DNA of 64,000 nt from Candidatus Peribacterales bacterium (GTDB taxonomy: Bacteria > Patescibacteriota > Gracilibacteria > Peribacterales > Peribacteraceae), in assembly GCA_020058765.1 (NCBI GenBank), contig JAGVDM010000004.1, positions 186,001 through 250,000 on the forward strand, in the 5' to 3' direction. Within the stretch, counting starts at the first letter, position 1. Each line of letters begins with the position of its first letter. Position numbers and translations under genes: made by a program. The notes below the pieces were generated by a model. It did not search any database and was not told the origin of the DNA. It worked only from the letters and a program-made list of their open reading frames with translations. Shown in pieces: positions 15,527 to 24,108 of the stretch.

Positions 15527-16579
15527 ATGCGACACACGTCATTGCCATTGCTCTTCTCTGTTGCGGCTGCAGCATCTCTTTTTGCCTGTACGCCTGATGT
15601 GCAAGTGCCCCAAATGGAACCAGAAGAAGTGCTACGCAAGAGCGCAGCGGAAAGCAGATTGATGCAATCAGCAACGTTCAATGGTGACTTCCAGGTTGAG
15701 GCAACAACACCGAACGAGAATACCAAATTCTCATTCTCCGGCATCACGAATGGTGTGTTTCAGGATTCTGGGAATGACGTCTCCTTCACACTCACCGACG
15801 GCGTGATTCGTGGTGATTCCGCCTCAGGTGGACCATTCACCGTTTCACTTGGTGCATCGGTGACAGCATTCACTCCCGGGGACATCTACGTACGGATTGA
15901 TGCGTTCGAAACAGTGGAAGGTGATCCAATGTTTTCCGATGAGTTGCTCACCAATGCGCTCTCGAAGTGGTGGCGTATTCCTTCGAACAATGTGGCACCC
16001 GATGACGTAGCCGTCACCCCGGATCCCAGTCTGCTGCGTGCGCAGGCGGAAGTTGTACGAATCACCGAAGACAAAGGTGTTGCCATGGTGGAAGGCAGGC
16101 CCGCATACCACTACGGTGTTGCCGTCGACCAGGAGAAACTTGTCGCATTCTTGCGTACTGCTGCTCAGGAGAAAAATGAACCATTCGATGACCTTGAAAT
16201 ACAGAAAATGCTTTCATCGACGACCATGGAAGGTGAACTGTTGATTGATGCACAAACGTTCTTCGTTCGTCGGCTTTCTTGGACAATCAAGAGAACAGGC
16301 ACTGAGGATTCCCCTGGTGATTTGCTCATTGTGTTCGGAATGACCGTCTCCAATCACAACAGTGCCCCGGAGATTCTCCCACCGGAAAATGCGGAGGAGT
16401 TTTCTCCACTCATGTTCCTTGGCGTATCCGGCGGATTACCATCACTCGATGCCTTGCCACAAATGGACAGCGCACAGCCCGATCCTTTTGAGCAATTGGA
16501 GGGTCTGTCGCAAGAAGAACAGCAACAGCTTCTGCTCCAAATGATGGAACAAGGGACGATGCCTCTTCCTGTTCAATAG
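15527..16579 (+). CDS. Lipoprotein, LppX/LolA-like fold suspected
   Basis: 350 residues from the ATG at 15527. The signal peptide ends in LFAC (Cys21). A heptad-rich helix (EEVLRKSAAESRLMQSA) is followed by repeated amphipathic strands (FNGDFQVEAT, FSFSGITNGVF, VSFTLTDGVI), as in the half-barrel fold of LolA/LppX/LprG lipoproteins that hold lipid. The C-terminal 60 residues are Pro/Gln-rich and may be disordered. Function is inferred from fold resemblance only. Its TAG overlaps the GTG start of the PKD gene by one base, so the two are coupled. Confidence 0.7.
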   Translation: MRHTSLPLLFSVAAAASLFACTPDVQVPQMEPEEVLRKSAAESRLMQSATFNGDFQVEATTPNENTKFSFSGITNGVFQDSGNDVSFTLTDGVIRGDSASGGPFTVSLGASVTAFTPGDIYVRIDAFETVEGDPMFSDELLTNALSKWWRIPSNNVAPDDVAVTPDPSLLRAQAEVVRITEDKGVAMVEGRPAYHYGVAVDQEKLVAFLRTAAQEKNEPFDDLEIQKMLSSTTMEGELLIDAQTFFVRRLSWTIKRTGTEDSPGDLLIVFGMTVSNHNSAPEILPPENAEEFSPLMFLGVSGGLPSLDALPQMDSAQPDPFEQLEGLSQEEQQQLLLQMMEQGTMPLPVQ

Positions 16580-18633
16580 TGACTCCACAGTCCGCACCTC
16601 TCGACGGCATTTCTCCACAGGAGCCTGCAGGTGCTCCTGCTGCTCCGCAACCAGCGCCGCAGCCCTTGGCGCAGGAGCGCGCTGCATCCCCAAATGACAC
16701 GAAGCGTAAGCGCGTGGAAATTCTCTTGGTTGCGCTGTTTGCCGTTCCATACCTCATGTTTCTCGGGTGGTGCCTGTTCCTCATGTCTGTATTGCCAGAT
16801 GCAACAGGCGAGTACGACTCGCTTATTCCGAGCGGTTCGGCGAGCGGCTTTGTTGGGGCGATGGGACTGTTGCTTATTGGTGTTTTTGCTGCAGTACGGA
16901 TCGTTCAGCGAGGTAAGAAGCTCGCCGGATTCACTGTGGCAATGAGTGCGGTTCGTCTGCTTGTTGTGCTCATACCCGGTATCGCGATTGGTATCATGAC
17001 CCCTATTACCATCTCTGCGGAGCCAAAATTATGGATGGCGATTGCCGAACCTGAGTCAACAGATGAGCTTATTGCTCCCATTTCCATCACCTTCAGTGTT
17101 GAAGATGCACAGAATATTTTGCAGCGTCGCAATGTTCGGGCGCTTTCCTACAAATGGGATTTCGATGGAGATGGTCAGGTGAACGAAGAAACCGTTTTAC
17201 CAATGGCAACAGCGTTTTACAACCGCATGGGATCCTACAACATCGCTGTAGCAATTGAGGCGAGCGATGGAAAATCGCGTACGATCCGCTTCCGTCTGCC
17301 AATTCAGAAAGAAGTATTCCAGGTGACGCCACCGATCCCCATCGTGGATGAACCAGCAAAGTTCAGTGTTGCTCACTTGGTCGATCTCCCCGAGGAAATT
17401 CAGGAGGTTCGTTGGGATTTTGACAGCGACGGTGAAGCGGATGAAACCACGAGCAATCTCGATGTTGTTCATACATTTGTTCGGCCAGGCATCGTGAGCG
17501 TTTCAGCGACAGTAATCATGCAAAATCAGAACCAGCAGGAGCACAAACGTGACATTGAAATCCGCAATCCGGCACCGCTACCTTTCCCCGTGCAAATTCA
17601 GTCCGAGCCGAATATCCTTGTGAGCCCTCCGCCGTTTCAAACAATATTCGAGGTGATTACTGACGAGCCGGTACGCGAAGTGAAATGGAATTTTGGAGAT
17701 GGCGAAGAACGAACAGGTGCACGTGTTGGTTACACATTCGCACAGAAGGGCAACTTCGTGGTCACTGCTGAAGTGCGATCGGAATCTGGAGATCTTGCAC
17801 GCCTTACAACACTCGTACGTGTTGTGGAGGAATTGAGTATTCCGGATTTGTCGTTCACCGGTACGCCTACCGTCGATATGCGCACGAGTAGTATTTCCGG
17901 TGAAGTACCCCTCATGGTGAACCTAACACCACGATCGAGCTTGCCGCTCATTTCGTACACATGGGAGGCACCAGAGGCAACAAGCTTCGCGGCAACGGAG
18001 GCAACGGTGGAGGCTGTCTACCGCAGACCAGATACCTATACCTTGGTATTACTTGCACAAGATCCGGCAGGGCATGCCATGCGTAAGCCAATTCGCGTTG
18101 AAGTGAAGCCACCTTCCACACTCATTTCCATCAAAATGAATCCAGAGGGCGGCGTGGCTCCGTTGGATGTGACATTCGATGCATCCGAGACCCGTATTCC
18201 GAATCAAACAGTTGCAGGTTTTGAGTGGCTCTTTGGTGAGGAGCTCGAAGGTGCAACACCCCGCCCGGGCAGTGCAGTCATGCGCTATACGTACGAAAAG
18301 CCCGGCACATACATTGTGCGATTGCTTGCGCGAACCGCATCGGGGGAAGTGCAAGAAGCAACACGAACGGTTGTTGTACGTGCACCATTGCTCGATGCGT
18401 GCTTTACAGCAAGTAGGCTGCGTGGCACTGCACCGTTGGGTGTAAAATTCACCATGGACTGTACAACGGGTCTTGCCAGCACGATCGAATGGAACTTTGG
18501 AGACGGTGCTCGTACCGACGAAAAAAACCCTATTCACGTCTTTGAGGAAGCAGGTGAATACAAAGTCGTGCTTTCCGTGCGCGATGCATCCGGGAACTCC
18601 AGCACCAAGGAATTACTTATTACTGCTGAATAA
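16579..18633 (+). CDS. Membrane protein with six PKD domains
   Basis: 684 residues, starting with GTG at 16579 (TAGTG overlap with the preceding stop). After a Pro/Ala-rich cytoplasmic segment there are three membrane helices at about 50-75, 90-112 and 118-140. The rest is a chain of PKD-type beta domains, recognised by YKWDFDGDG, VRWDFDSDG, VKWNFGDG, YTWEAPEA, FEWLFGEE and IEWNFGDG, each followed 20-30 residues later by the Y/F-xxPGxYxV strand. PKD domains mediate protein-protein or glycan contacts at cell surfaces. It is followed directly by a 30-residue membrane peptide. Confidence 0.9.
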   Translation: MTPQSAPLDGISPQEPAGAPAAPQPAPQPLAQERAASPNDTKRKRVEILLVALFAVPYLMFLGWCLFLMSVLPDATGEYDSLIPSGSASGFVGAMGLLLIGVFAAVRIVQRGKKLAGFTVAMSAVRLLVVLIPGIAIGIMTPITISAEPKLWMAIAEPESTDELIAPISITFSVEDAQNILQRRNVRALSYKWDFDGDGQVNEETVLPMATAFYNRMGSYNIAVAIEASDGKSRTIRFRLPIQKEVFQVTPPIPIVDEPAKFSVAHLVDLPEEIQEVRWDFDSDGEADETTSNLDVVHTFVRPGIVSVSATVIMQNQNQQEHKRDIEIRNPAPLPFPVQIQSEPNILVSPPPFQTIFEVITDEPVREVKWNFGDGEERTGARVGYTFAQKGNFVVTAEVRSESGDLARLTTLVRVVEELSIPDLSFTGTPTVDMRTSSISGEVPLMVNLTPRSSLPLISYTWEAPEATSFAATEATVEAVYRRPDTYTLVLLAQDPAGHAMRKPIRVEVKPPSTLISIKMNPEGGVAPLDVTFDASETRIPNQTVAGFEWLFGEELEGATPRPGSAVMRYTYEKPGTYIVRLLARTASGEVQEATRTVVVRAPLLDACFTASRLRGTAPLGVKFTMDCTTGLASTIEWNFGDGARTDEKNPIHVFEEAGEYKVVLSVRDASGNSSTKELLITAE

Positions 18634-18725
18634 TGAAACAGAAATCTCTCGTACGCGCTGTAGCCATTCTGGGGGCACTAGCAATTTTGCTCAGCGCACT
18701 CCTGCCTGCGCTTTCCGCATTTTAA
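18633..18725 (+). CDS. Small membrane peptide (30 residues)
   Basis: The ATG overlaps the TAA of the PKD gene (TAATG), and the frame ends in TAA at 18723-18725. The product begins MKQKSLVRAVAILGALAILL and is a basic start plus a single hydrophobic helix of about 20 residues ending in PALSAF. Translational coupling to the PKD gene suggests a partner or assembly subunit in the membrane. It overlaps the 3' end of convergent tsaD by 4 bp. Function is unknown. Confidence 0.7.
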   Translation: MKQKSLVRAVAILGALAILLSALLPALSAF

Positions 18726-19747
18726 CGTTCGAGGAATGCTTCCAGTGGGGCGGTTGCACTTGTGCTCCATGCGTTCTTCATCGCAATCGGGTTTTCCTGT
18801 AGCAGGAACCCAGCCGCACATGCGATCATTGCGGCGTTGTCTGTGCAGTAGCGAATGTGCTGTGGCCAGCGAACGGGAACAGACACCGCATCCTGCACAA
18901 GCAATCGCAGTGCGGTATTTGCAGAAACCCCTCCAACCAAGTGCACCTCGTTGCATGCGTGCTCTTTCACCGCACGACGTATGCGATCAACGAGGTGTAG
19001 GCAAATAGCGTGTTGATAGGATGCAGCAAGATCCTGCAATTGTGCGGGCGAAAGCTCGCCCGCATCTCGCATGGTGTACTTGAGGGCTGTTTTGAGCCCC
19101 GAAAAGCTAAAATCGAGTGTATCACTGTCGTGAAGGGGCAGTGGAAAAGGAAATGCTGTTATGTTTCCCCCTTCGGCGTTGCGCGCAATCGATGGGCCGC
19201 CGGGGTAGGGGAGTCCGAGCATACTCGCTCCTTTGTCGAAAGCTTCACCTGCTGCATCATCACGTGTTCTACCCAAGAGCTCACCTTTCACGTGTGATGT
19301 TCGCAGCCAAAGATCCGTGTGACCACCCGATGCAGAGAGTGTAAGTATGGGGAAGGACTGCACGTTTGGGGCGCCGCCGTCGTGTAGCCATGTCGAACTC
19401 AAGTGACCAAAGGTATGGTGAATTCCGACGACAGGAGTGCCCCACATAGAACCCAGTGTGCGTGCAAGAGTGGTACCGACGAGCAGGGAGCCAAGGAGAC
19501 CTGGCCCGTAGGTTACGGCAATAAGCTCGATCGATTCGTGGTCACAATTTGCGAGTTGTAACGCTTCATGCACGACCGGCAGTGCATATTCCACCTGTTT
19601 ACGAGCGGCGTCCTCAGGCACAACACCACCGCTCGCATGGAATGTATGGCTGGAACTTGCAATCACGTTTGAAAGCACATGTCCGCCCGTTTCTACAACT
19701 GCAGCGGATGTTTCGTCGCACGATGATTCGATGCCTAAAATGCGCAC
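18722..19747 (-). CDS. tsaD: tRNA N6-adenosine threonylcarbamoyltransferase TsaD
   Basis: 341 residues, the usual family length. It starts with GTG at 19747, 6 nt after a TAGGAT -10 box (19759-19754). The family hallmarks are all visible: LGIESSCDETSAA at the N-terminus, VTYGPGLLGSLLVG, the metal-binding His pair in HHTFGH, LSASGGHTDL, and FDKGASMLGLPYPGGP. TsaD transfers the threonylcarbamoyl group to A37 of tRNAs reading ANN codons, in complex with TsaB/TsaE, which are not in this window. It is divergent from the sortase gene, with the two promoters overlapping. Confidence 0.97.
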   Translation of the reverse strand: MRILGIESSCDETSAAVVETGGHVLSNVIASSSHTFHASGGVVPEDAARKQVEYALPVVHEALQLANCDHESIELIAVTYGPGLLGSLLVGTTLARTLGSMWGTPVVGIHHTFGHLSSTWLHDGGAPNVQSFPILTLSASGGHTDLWLRTSHVKGELLGRTRDDAAGEAFDKGASMLGLPYPGGPSIARNAEGGNITAFPFPLPLHDSDTLDFSFSGLKTALKYTMRDAGELSPAQLQDLAASYQHAICLHLVDRIRRAVKEHACNEVHLVGGVSANTALRLLVQDAVSVPVRWPQHIRYCTDNAAMIACAAGFLLQENPIAMKNAWSTSATAPLEAFLER

Positions 19748-19764
19748 AGAGGCATCCTAGCAGA

Positions 19765-19793
19765 TTGCTAATACACTACAAATATTGTATAAT
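19765..19793 (+). promoter_or_regulatory. Promoter of the sortase gene
   Basis: TTGCTA (19765-19770), 17-bp spacer and TATAAT (19788-19793) precede the ATG at 19809 by 15 nt. The -10 sits in TATTGTATAAT, similar to the 6738-6756 operator half-site TATTGTAT. Confidence 0.65.
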
Positions 19794-19808
19794 ATATACA
19801 TTACAAAT

Positions 19809-20480
19809 ATGAAGACCAAAAGCCATAATCAGCGCGTTCCACGAACTGTTCAGTGGGCGATTATCCTCGCAATTACCGCGATTCTGTTTTCGTTTTTCCT
19901 TTGGACGGAAGTGCTGCTGCTCCGCTCACTTGCACAGCTCGTTCCAGAAACACATTCCTTGCAGCATGCAGCAGCAGATGAGCGCATAGCAGGATTTCCC
20001 GTAATCGCGTCGCTGTCGATCCCCAAAATTAACGTCCGCGCTCCGGTACTGCTCGCCGAGCGAACGCTGTGGGATACACGCAGTTGGGAATTGCTCGAAG
20101 AGCGGATGCAGGATGCTCTTGTGTACGGCACAGTGGCATACCCTCACTCCGTGCTTCCTGGACAACAGGGAAATCTGATTGTTGCCGGGCATAGTAGCCC
20201 GCCAGATCTTCGTGCGGGGGAGAGCCAATTTGGTGATGTGTTTCATCGACTGCCTGAGCTACAGGTGAGTGATGTGATCACGCTATTGCAGCCGGACGGA
20301 GGATATGCCGATTACGTTGTGCGATCGACAAAGGTCGTATCGGCAAGTGAAACGGAGGTACTCAAGCAAGATCATAGAGGATCAATCCTGACACTCATTA
20401 CCTGTTACCCCATTGGCACAACAAAGGATCGGTGGATCGTGACTGCTGAACGTATCGACGTGGGAAGTAGTCACCAGTAG
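19809..20480 (+). CDS. Sortase (transpeptidase)
   Basis: 223 residues from the ATG at 19809. One N-terminal membrane anchor (about 15-40) precedes the sortase domain. The catalytic residues are His128 in VAGHSS, Cys199 in LITCYP and Arg208 in KDRW; the sequence between has the expected beta-barrel strands. Sortases cleave a C-terminal sorting signal and attach proteins to the cell wall or to each other. No LPxTG-type substrate was found in this window, so the substrates are elsewhere. It stands next to lgt, 10 nt downstream. Confidence 0.93.
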   Translation: MKTKSHNQRVPRTVQWAIILAITAILFSFFLWTEVLLLRSLAQLVPETHSLQHAAADERIAGFPVIASLSIPKINVRAPVLLAERTLWDTRSWELLEERMQDALVYGTVAYPHSVLPGQQGNLIVAGHSSPPDLRAGESQFGDVFHRLPELQVSDVITLLQPDGGYADYVVRSTKVVSASETEVLKQDHRGSILTLITCYPIGTTKDRWIVTAERIDVGSSHQ

Positions 20481-20489
20481 AATCACCGT

Positions 20490-21275
20490 GTGATTGTATT
20501 CTTCCCGTCGCGAACGGTGTTTGTGGAAATTGGAACGTTCGCCGTGCACTGGTATGGAATCATGTACCTCTGTGCGTTTTTGCTGGCATTGTTTCTGCTG
20601 CCAAGGTTGCAGCGCTATCGATCAACGGTAGCTATTGAGAAGGATCAGTGGTCAGAATTGCTCACACTCGGCGTACTTGGCGTACTTGCAGGTGGGAGGC
20701 TTGGGTTCGTGTTCTTCTATGAGCCCCTATATTTTTTGCAGCACCCTCTCGATGTGTTCGCCGTATGGAAAGGTGGAATGTCCTCACATGGAGGCCTGAT
20801 CGGTGTGGTCTTTGGTGTATGGCTCTTTTGCAGAAAACACCGAGTACCTGTGTTGGCACTGGCTGATCTTATTGTGGTGCCTGCCGCATTGGGACTTGCA
20901 CTCGGCCGCATAGGCAATTTCATCAATTTGGAGCTCTACGGCTCCGTCACGACGTTACCGTGGGGCATTGCCATTCCCGGAGTAGAGGGACTGCGTCACC
21001 CAACTCAACTGTATGCTGTAGCGAAAGATCTTGCGATTGCAGGTATCTGTTTCAGTGCACTTTCCCGATCATCAATTGCAGGATTCCCTACGGGAATGTT
21101 CTTTATTTCGTATGGTGTCTTGCGGTTTCTGTTGGAATACCTGCGTGTTCCGTCACATGAGACCGTAAACCTTGCGGGAGTGGTAGTTACACGAGGGCAA
21201 TTGTTGACGATTCCACTCGTCGTCGTCGGCCTGCTGCTTGTGTGGGCTGTGGCGAAGCGGCACCGACGCGTGTAA
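20490..21275 (+). CDS. lgt: Prolipoprotein diacylglyceryl transferase
   Basis: 261 residues with a GTG start at 20490 (the preceding sortase stop is 10 nt away). About seven membrane segments are seen. Lgt signatures are AVHWYGIMY near the N-terminus (containing the catalytic-region His), GGRLGFVFFYEP, and the hallmark LGRIGNFINLELYG at about 137-150 with the essential Arg and Asn. Lgt transfers diacylglycerol from phosphatidylglycerol to the lipobox Cys of the many lipoproteins encoded here. Its last 89 bp overlap rnhB on the opposite strand. Confidence 0.96.
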   Translation: MIVFFPSRTVFVEIGTFAVHWYGIMYLCAFLLALFLLPRLQRYRSTVAIEKDQWSELLTLGVLGVLAGGRLGFVFFYEPLYFLQHPLDVFAVWKGGMSSHGGLIGVVFGVWLFCRKHRVPVLALADLIVVPAALGLALGRIGNFINLELYGSVTTLPWGIAIPGVEGLRHPTQLYAVAKDLAIAGICFSALSRSSIAGFPTGMFFISYGVLRFLLEYLRVPSHETVNLAGVVVTRGQLLTIPLVVVGLLLVWAVAKRHRRV

Positions 21276-21831
21276 TGAACGTACGCCGATGGAGAGGGCA
21301 CGCACCAAAGCGTTCAATGAGTGAAAAGTGAGCGGGCGTCCCGTAGCCCTTATGTTCCCTGAAGCCATACAGCGGGAATTCGAGGTGTGACCGAACCATC
21401 AACTGATCTCGCATTACTTTGGCAACGATCGACGCAGCAGCAATGCATTTTTCGGTTTGATCACCTCGCACAATAGAACTGTGCGGGTAATCGAACCAGA
21501 AGTGATCCTGACCATCTACGAGCAGGTACGTTGGTATTTTCTGCATCGCCAAACTGCGAACCGCAGCCTGCATAGCGAGCTCAGTCGCAGTAAGAATGCC
21601 ACTACGATCAATGCACTCTGCTGGTACTACGCCCCAGCCGAATGCGCAGTGGCGCTCAATCCAGTGGAAGGCGTCTGTTCGGGCTGCCGGAGACAGTTGC
21701 TTACTGTCACGAATGAATTCGGGAACAGTGACGTTGCTCGGCAAGATACAGGCGCCAGCAACCACAGGGCCGGCTACAGCGCCACGACCTGCCTCATCAA
21801 CGCCGGCGATAACGGGAGACGTGGACTGCAT
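21187..21831 (-). CDS. rnhB: Ribonuclease HII
   Basis: 214 residues. The catalytic motif is IAGVDEAGRG (Asp12, Glu13) near the N-terminus, with a further acidic residue in LLVDGQ and the conserved DQTEKCIAAASIVAKVMRD and GYGTPAH segments. The enzyme cleaves the RNA strand of RNA-DNA hybrids, including single ribonucleotides in DNA. The final 30 residues (Arg/Pro-rich) extend past the usual RNase HII end and are read antisense to the end of lgt. It is downstream of the murE-like gene with 9 nt between and likely in its operon. Confidence 0.95.
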   Translation of the reverse strand: MQSTSPVIAGVDEAGRGAVAGPVVAGACILPSNVTVPEFIRDSKQLSPAARTDAFHWIERHCAFGWGVVPAECIDRSGILTATELAMQAAVRSLAMQKIPTYLLVDGQDHFWFDYPHSSIVRGDQTEKCIAAASIVAKVMRDQLMVRSHLEFPLYGFREHKGYGTPAHFSLIERFGACPLHRRTFITRVGAASPQPTQAAGRRRRVESSTIALV

Positions 21832-21840
21832 AGCGTACTG

Positions 21841-23148
21841 TTACTTCGTGGGGACTGTTCGAAGCATGCCTCGAACGATTTCCTGTTCGTTCCAGGGAAC
21901 GAGCCCGTGCAACGTTTGGCGCACCGGATAACTGCCCATTCCGCAGAGCAGCACACTGTCACCGGGTTTTGCCTGAGCAAGAATGAACGCAATAGCCTCT
22001 CGCCGATCGGCGATTTGGTGTGCCTGTGTTGCGGATTGATCAATGCCTTTCCAGATTTCCGCCATGATCTGTTCCGTTGGTTCGGTATAGGTTTCATCGT
22101 CTGTAATTACAACGATATCTGCGCGCTCGGAACAGATGCGCCCGATCACCGGACGCTTCTCGCGCATACGATTGCCACAACTTCCCGTGAGCACCAGCAG
22201 CCGCGCGCCGTCTTTGAGTGTTGCACGGAGGGCATCGAGTGTTTGCACAAAGGCATTTGGCGATACGGTGAAATCGACATACACACTAAACGGCTGCCCC
22301 TCATCGATACGCTCCATCCTGCCGGGTGGCGCTTTGTATGTACGCAGTGCACGTAGCCCGTCTGTTACAGGCACGCCAATGCTATGCAGACAGGCGACCG
22401 CACATTGCGCATTGAGGAGATTGAATATTCCCGGCATAGAGAGCGCTAGTGAATGTGGTGGCTCGCTGGTATTCCATTGCAACACCGCTTCACTTGAATG
22501 ATTCGTTACAGTGCTTCCACTGAGCCAGCACGCGTATTCTCCTTGTCTGGCATCTACTGGTGATTGTGTGCCGTAGGTGTATGTCTTTTCCGATGTGATA
22601 GCCCGATAGAGCACGTACGTACGGTCATCACGATTCAGTACTTTCACCCCTTTACCCTTGAGCATAGAGAACAGAAGCGACTTGTCCTTTGCGTACTGTT
22701 CCATGCTTCCATGGTAATCAAGGTGTTCCTCAGAAAGATTGGTAATGGCTGCTACCTTCGGGAATGTCCAGTCCAAACGATGCTGCACGAGGCCATGTGA
22801 GGAGTATTCAACGACTGCATGTGTACAGTGCTGCTGAACAAGTGTGCGTAAAAATTTCTGTACCACAAAGGGTGAGGGCGATGTCAGCCGCGTCTCATTC
22901 CACTGAATGTCTTCTCTTATTCGAAAAAATGCCGTTGAGAGCGCGCCCACAGGGATGCGCTGCTCATGGAGGACGTGCGCAATTATTCCGACGGTTGTAG
23001 TTTTTCCATCAGTTCCCGTTACGCCGATCACCGTGAGTTTTCTGGCGGGGAAGCCGTACCACGCAGCAGCAACGAGTGCTCGAAACGCATGGTAAGCAAG
23101 GCGCACGGGGTTTCTCTGACCGATGAGAGCCTTAATCGCCCGAAGCAT
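21841..23148 (-). CDS. murE: MurE-like Mur ligase (UDP-MurNAc-tripeptide synthetase family)
   Basis: 435 residues from the ATG at 23148. The ATP-binding loop GVTGTDGKTT is at about 42-51, followed by EYSSHGL, AITNLSEEHLDYHGSMEQYAKDK and PPGRMERI, all typical of MurE. Two usual motifs are altered: the VDYAHTPD segment reads VDFTVSPNAF, and the DNPR specificity motif reads DDETYTEP. It presumably adds a diamino acid to UDP-MurNAc-dipeptide in the cytoplasm, but the amino acid cannot be predicted. It overlaps the flavokinase gene by 17 bp. Confidence 0.8.
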   Translation of the reverse strand: MLRAIKALIGQRNPVRLAYHAFRALVAAAWYGFPARKLTVIGVTGTDGKTTTVGIIAHVLHEQRIPVGALSTAFFRIREDIQWNETRLTSPSPFVVQKFLRTLVQQHCTHAVVEYSSHGLVQHRLDWTFPKVAAITNLSEEHLDYHGSMEQYAKDKSLLFSMLKGKGVKVLNRDDRTYVLYRAITSEKTYTYGTQSPVDARQGEYACWLSGSTVTNHSSEAVLQWNTSEPPHSLALSMPGIFNLLNAQCAVACLHSIGVPVTDGLRALRTYKAPPGRMERIDEGQPFSVYVDFTVSPNAFVQTLDALRATLKDGARLLVLTGSCGNRMREKRPVIGRICSERADIVVITDDETYTEPTEQIMAEIWKGIDQSATQAHQIADRREAIAFILAQAKPGDSVLLCGMGSYPVRQTLHGLVPWNEQEIVRGMLRTVPTK

Positions 23149-23521
23149 GGGTGGACAGCATAGCACGTGCTGCCACGATGTCTTCTTTGATTGCCTGGGT
23201 AAGTGCATCTACTGAGGGAAAGTCGCGAATCTCACGAATCCGCTCCCCTATAAGTGTCACCGTAACCTGCTCAGGAGAGGTTTGTACATCACTATCGAGC
23301 AGATGAACTTCGAAGGATCGGTCATCCTGAAACACTGGACGTGGACCTACGTGCACCACGGCATTTCTTGTATTGGCTTCATCGTCGAGAATCGCAAGGC
23401 ATGCGTAGATTCCATCTTCAATATCTGCAGGGACATCACGTAGATCCAGATTAATAGTGGGGTACTGCAGCCCTTTGCCCCGCCCTGCCCCTCGAATTGT
23501 TCGTGCGGTAAAACTTTTCAT
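23132..23521 (-). CDS. Stand-alone riboflavin kinase domain protein
   Basis: 129 residues matching only the C-terminal flavokinase half of RibF. The signature GRGKGLQYPTINLDL carries the Gly-rich loop and the PTxN motif that binds Mg-ATP; DGIYACLAIL, VVHVGPRPVF and FEVHLLD follow in family order, then RIREIRDFPSVDALTQAIKEDI. It would phosphorylate riboflavin to FMN. The FAD synthetase (adenylyltransferase) half of ordinary RibF is absent. It overlaps the murE-like start by 17 bp. Confidence 0.85.
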   Translation of the reverse strand: MKSFTARTIRGAGRGKGLQYPTINLDLRDVPADIEDGIYACLAILDDEANTRNAVVHVGPRPVFQDDRSFEVHLLDSDVQTSPEQVTVTLIGERIREIRDFPSVDALTQAIKEDIVAARAMLSTHASGD

Positions 23522-23569
23522 GCAAAAGAAGACTACGGGTTACGTTTTCAAACGCAAATCTATTGCTCG

Positions 23570-23887
23570 CTAGAGTGTAATCGGTGCTTCACGCGCCATT
23601 CGTTCATAGCCACCGGCATTGCGTCCAGTACCAAATGGGAGGATCGGTAGCATAGACAGAGCCTTGCCTGCTGTTTTCGCTCCTTCCCATGCGAGAATTC
23701 CTGAAATTCGCAGGGCTGTGCGCATGCTGATGCCAAATACGTTCAGCGCAACCTTTGCTGGTTGTACAAGAAGCACTTCCGCAGCCATTTCTGGTGCGGT
23801 TTTGCTATGCAGAATTTCACTGCCTGCCTGCTTTGCAGTACCGAACAAATCGTTCCCTGCGCGTGATAATTCAGCACCAATACCCAT
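23570..23887 (-). CDS. Small amphipathic protein of unknown function
   Basis: 105 residues from the ATG at 23887; the longer frame (start 23905) would run through the -10 box and is rejected. There is no cleavable signal. Several amphipathic helical stretches are rich in Ala, Gly and Leu (APEMAAEVLLVQPAKVALNV, ISGILAWEGAKTAGKAL), with no Cys or Trp-rich core. It might associate with membranes peripherally. The TATAAT box is only 6 nt before the ATG, so the mRNA should be leaderless. Family not recognised. Confidence 0.65.
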   Translation of the reverse strand: MGIGAELSRAGNDLFGTAKQAGSEILHSKTAPEMAAEVLLVQPAKVALNVFGISMRTALRISGILAWEGAKTAGKALSMLPILPFGTGRNAGGYERMAREAPITL

Positions 23888-23893
23888 ATGTAT

Positions 23894-23921
23894 ATTATAC
23901 AACATAATGGCAATATATCAA
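23894..23921 (-). promoter_or_regulatory. Leaderless promoter
   Basis: TTGATA (23921-23916), 16-bp spacer and TATAAT (23899-23894), with 6 nt before the ATG at 23887. Both hexamers are near consensus. Confidence 0.75.
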
Positions 23922-23981
23922 AAGCGTACTTTGGCGCTTCTGACCTTTTCCATTCGGGATCTCTCGCACTATACTGACTAC

Positions 23982-24069
23982 GGAGGGATGGCAGAGTGGC
24001 CGATCGCGCCTGACTTGAAATCAGGTTGACCGCAAGGTCACGTGGGTTCGAATCCCACTCCCTCCGCCA
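23982..24069 (+). tRNA. tRNA-Ser (anticodon UGA)
   Basis: 88 nt including encoded CCA. The acceptor GGAGGGA pairs with TCCCTCC, discriminator G. The anticodon stem CCTGA/TCAGG holds the loop CTTGAAA (TGA), and a long variable arm (GACCGCAAGGTC) is present. A promoter TTTCCA-N17-TATACT (23947-23975) is immediately upstream. Confidence 0.97.
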
Positions 24070-24108
24070 CTGCTTGTTCATTGTGATGTCTATTTGTACG
24101 ATGTTCTC

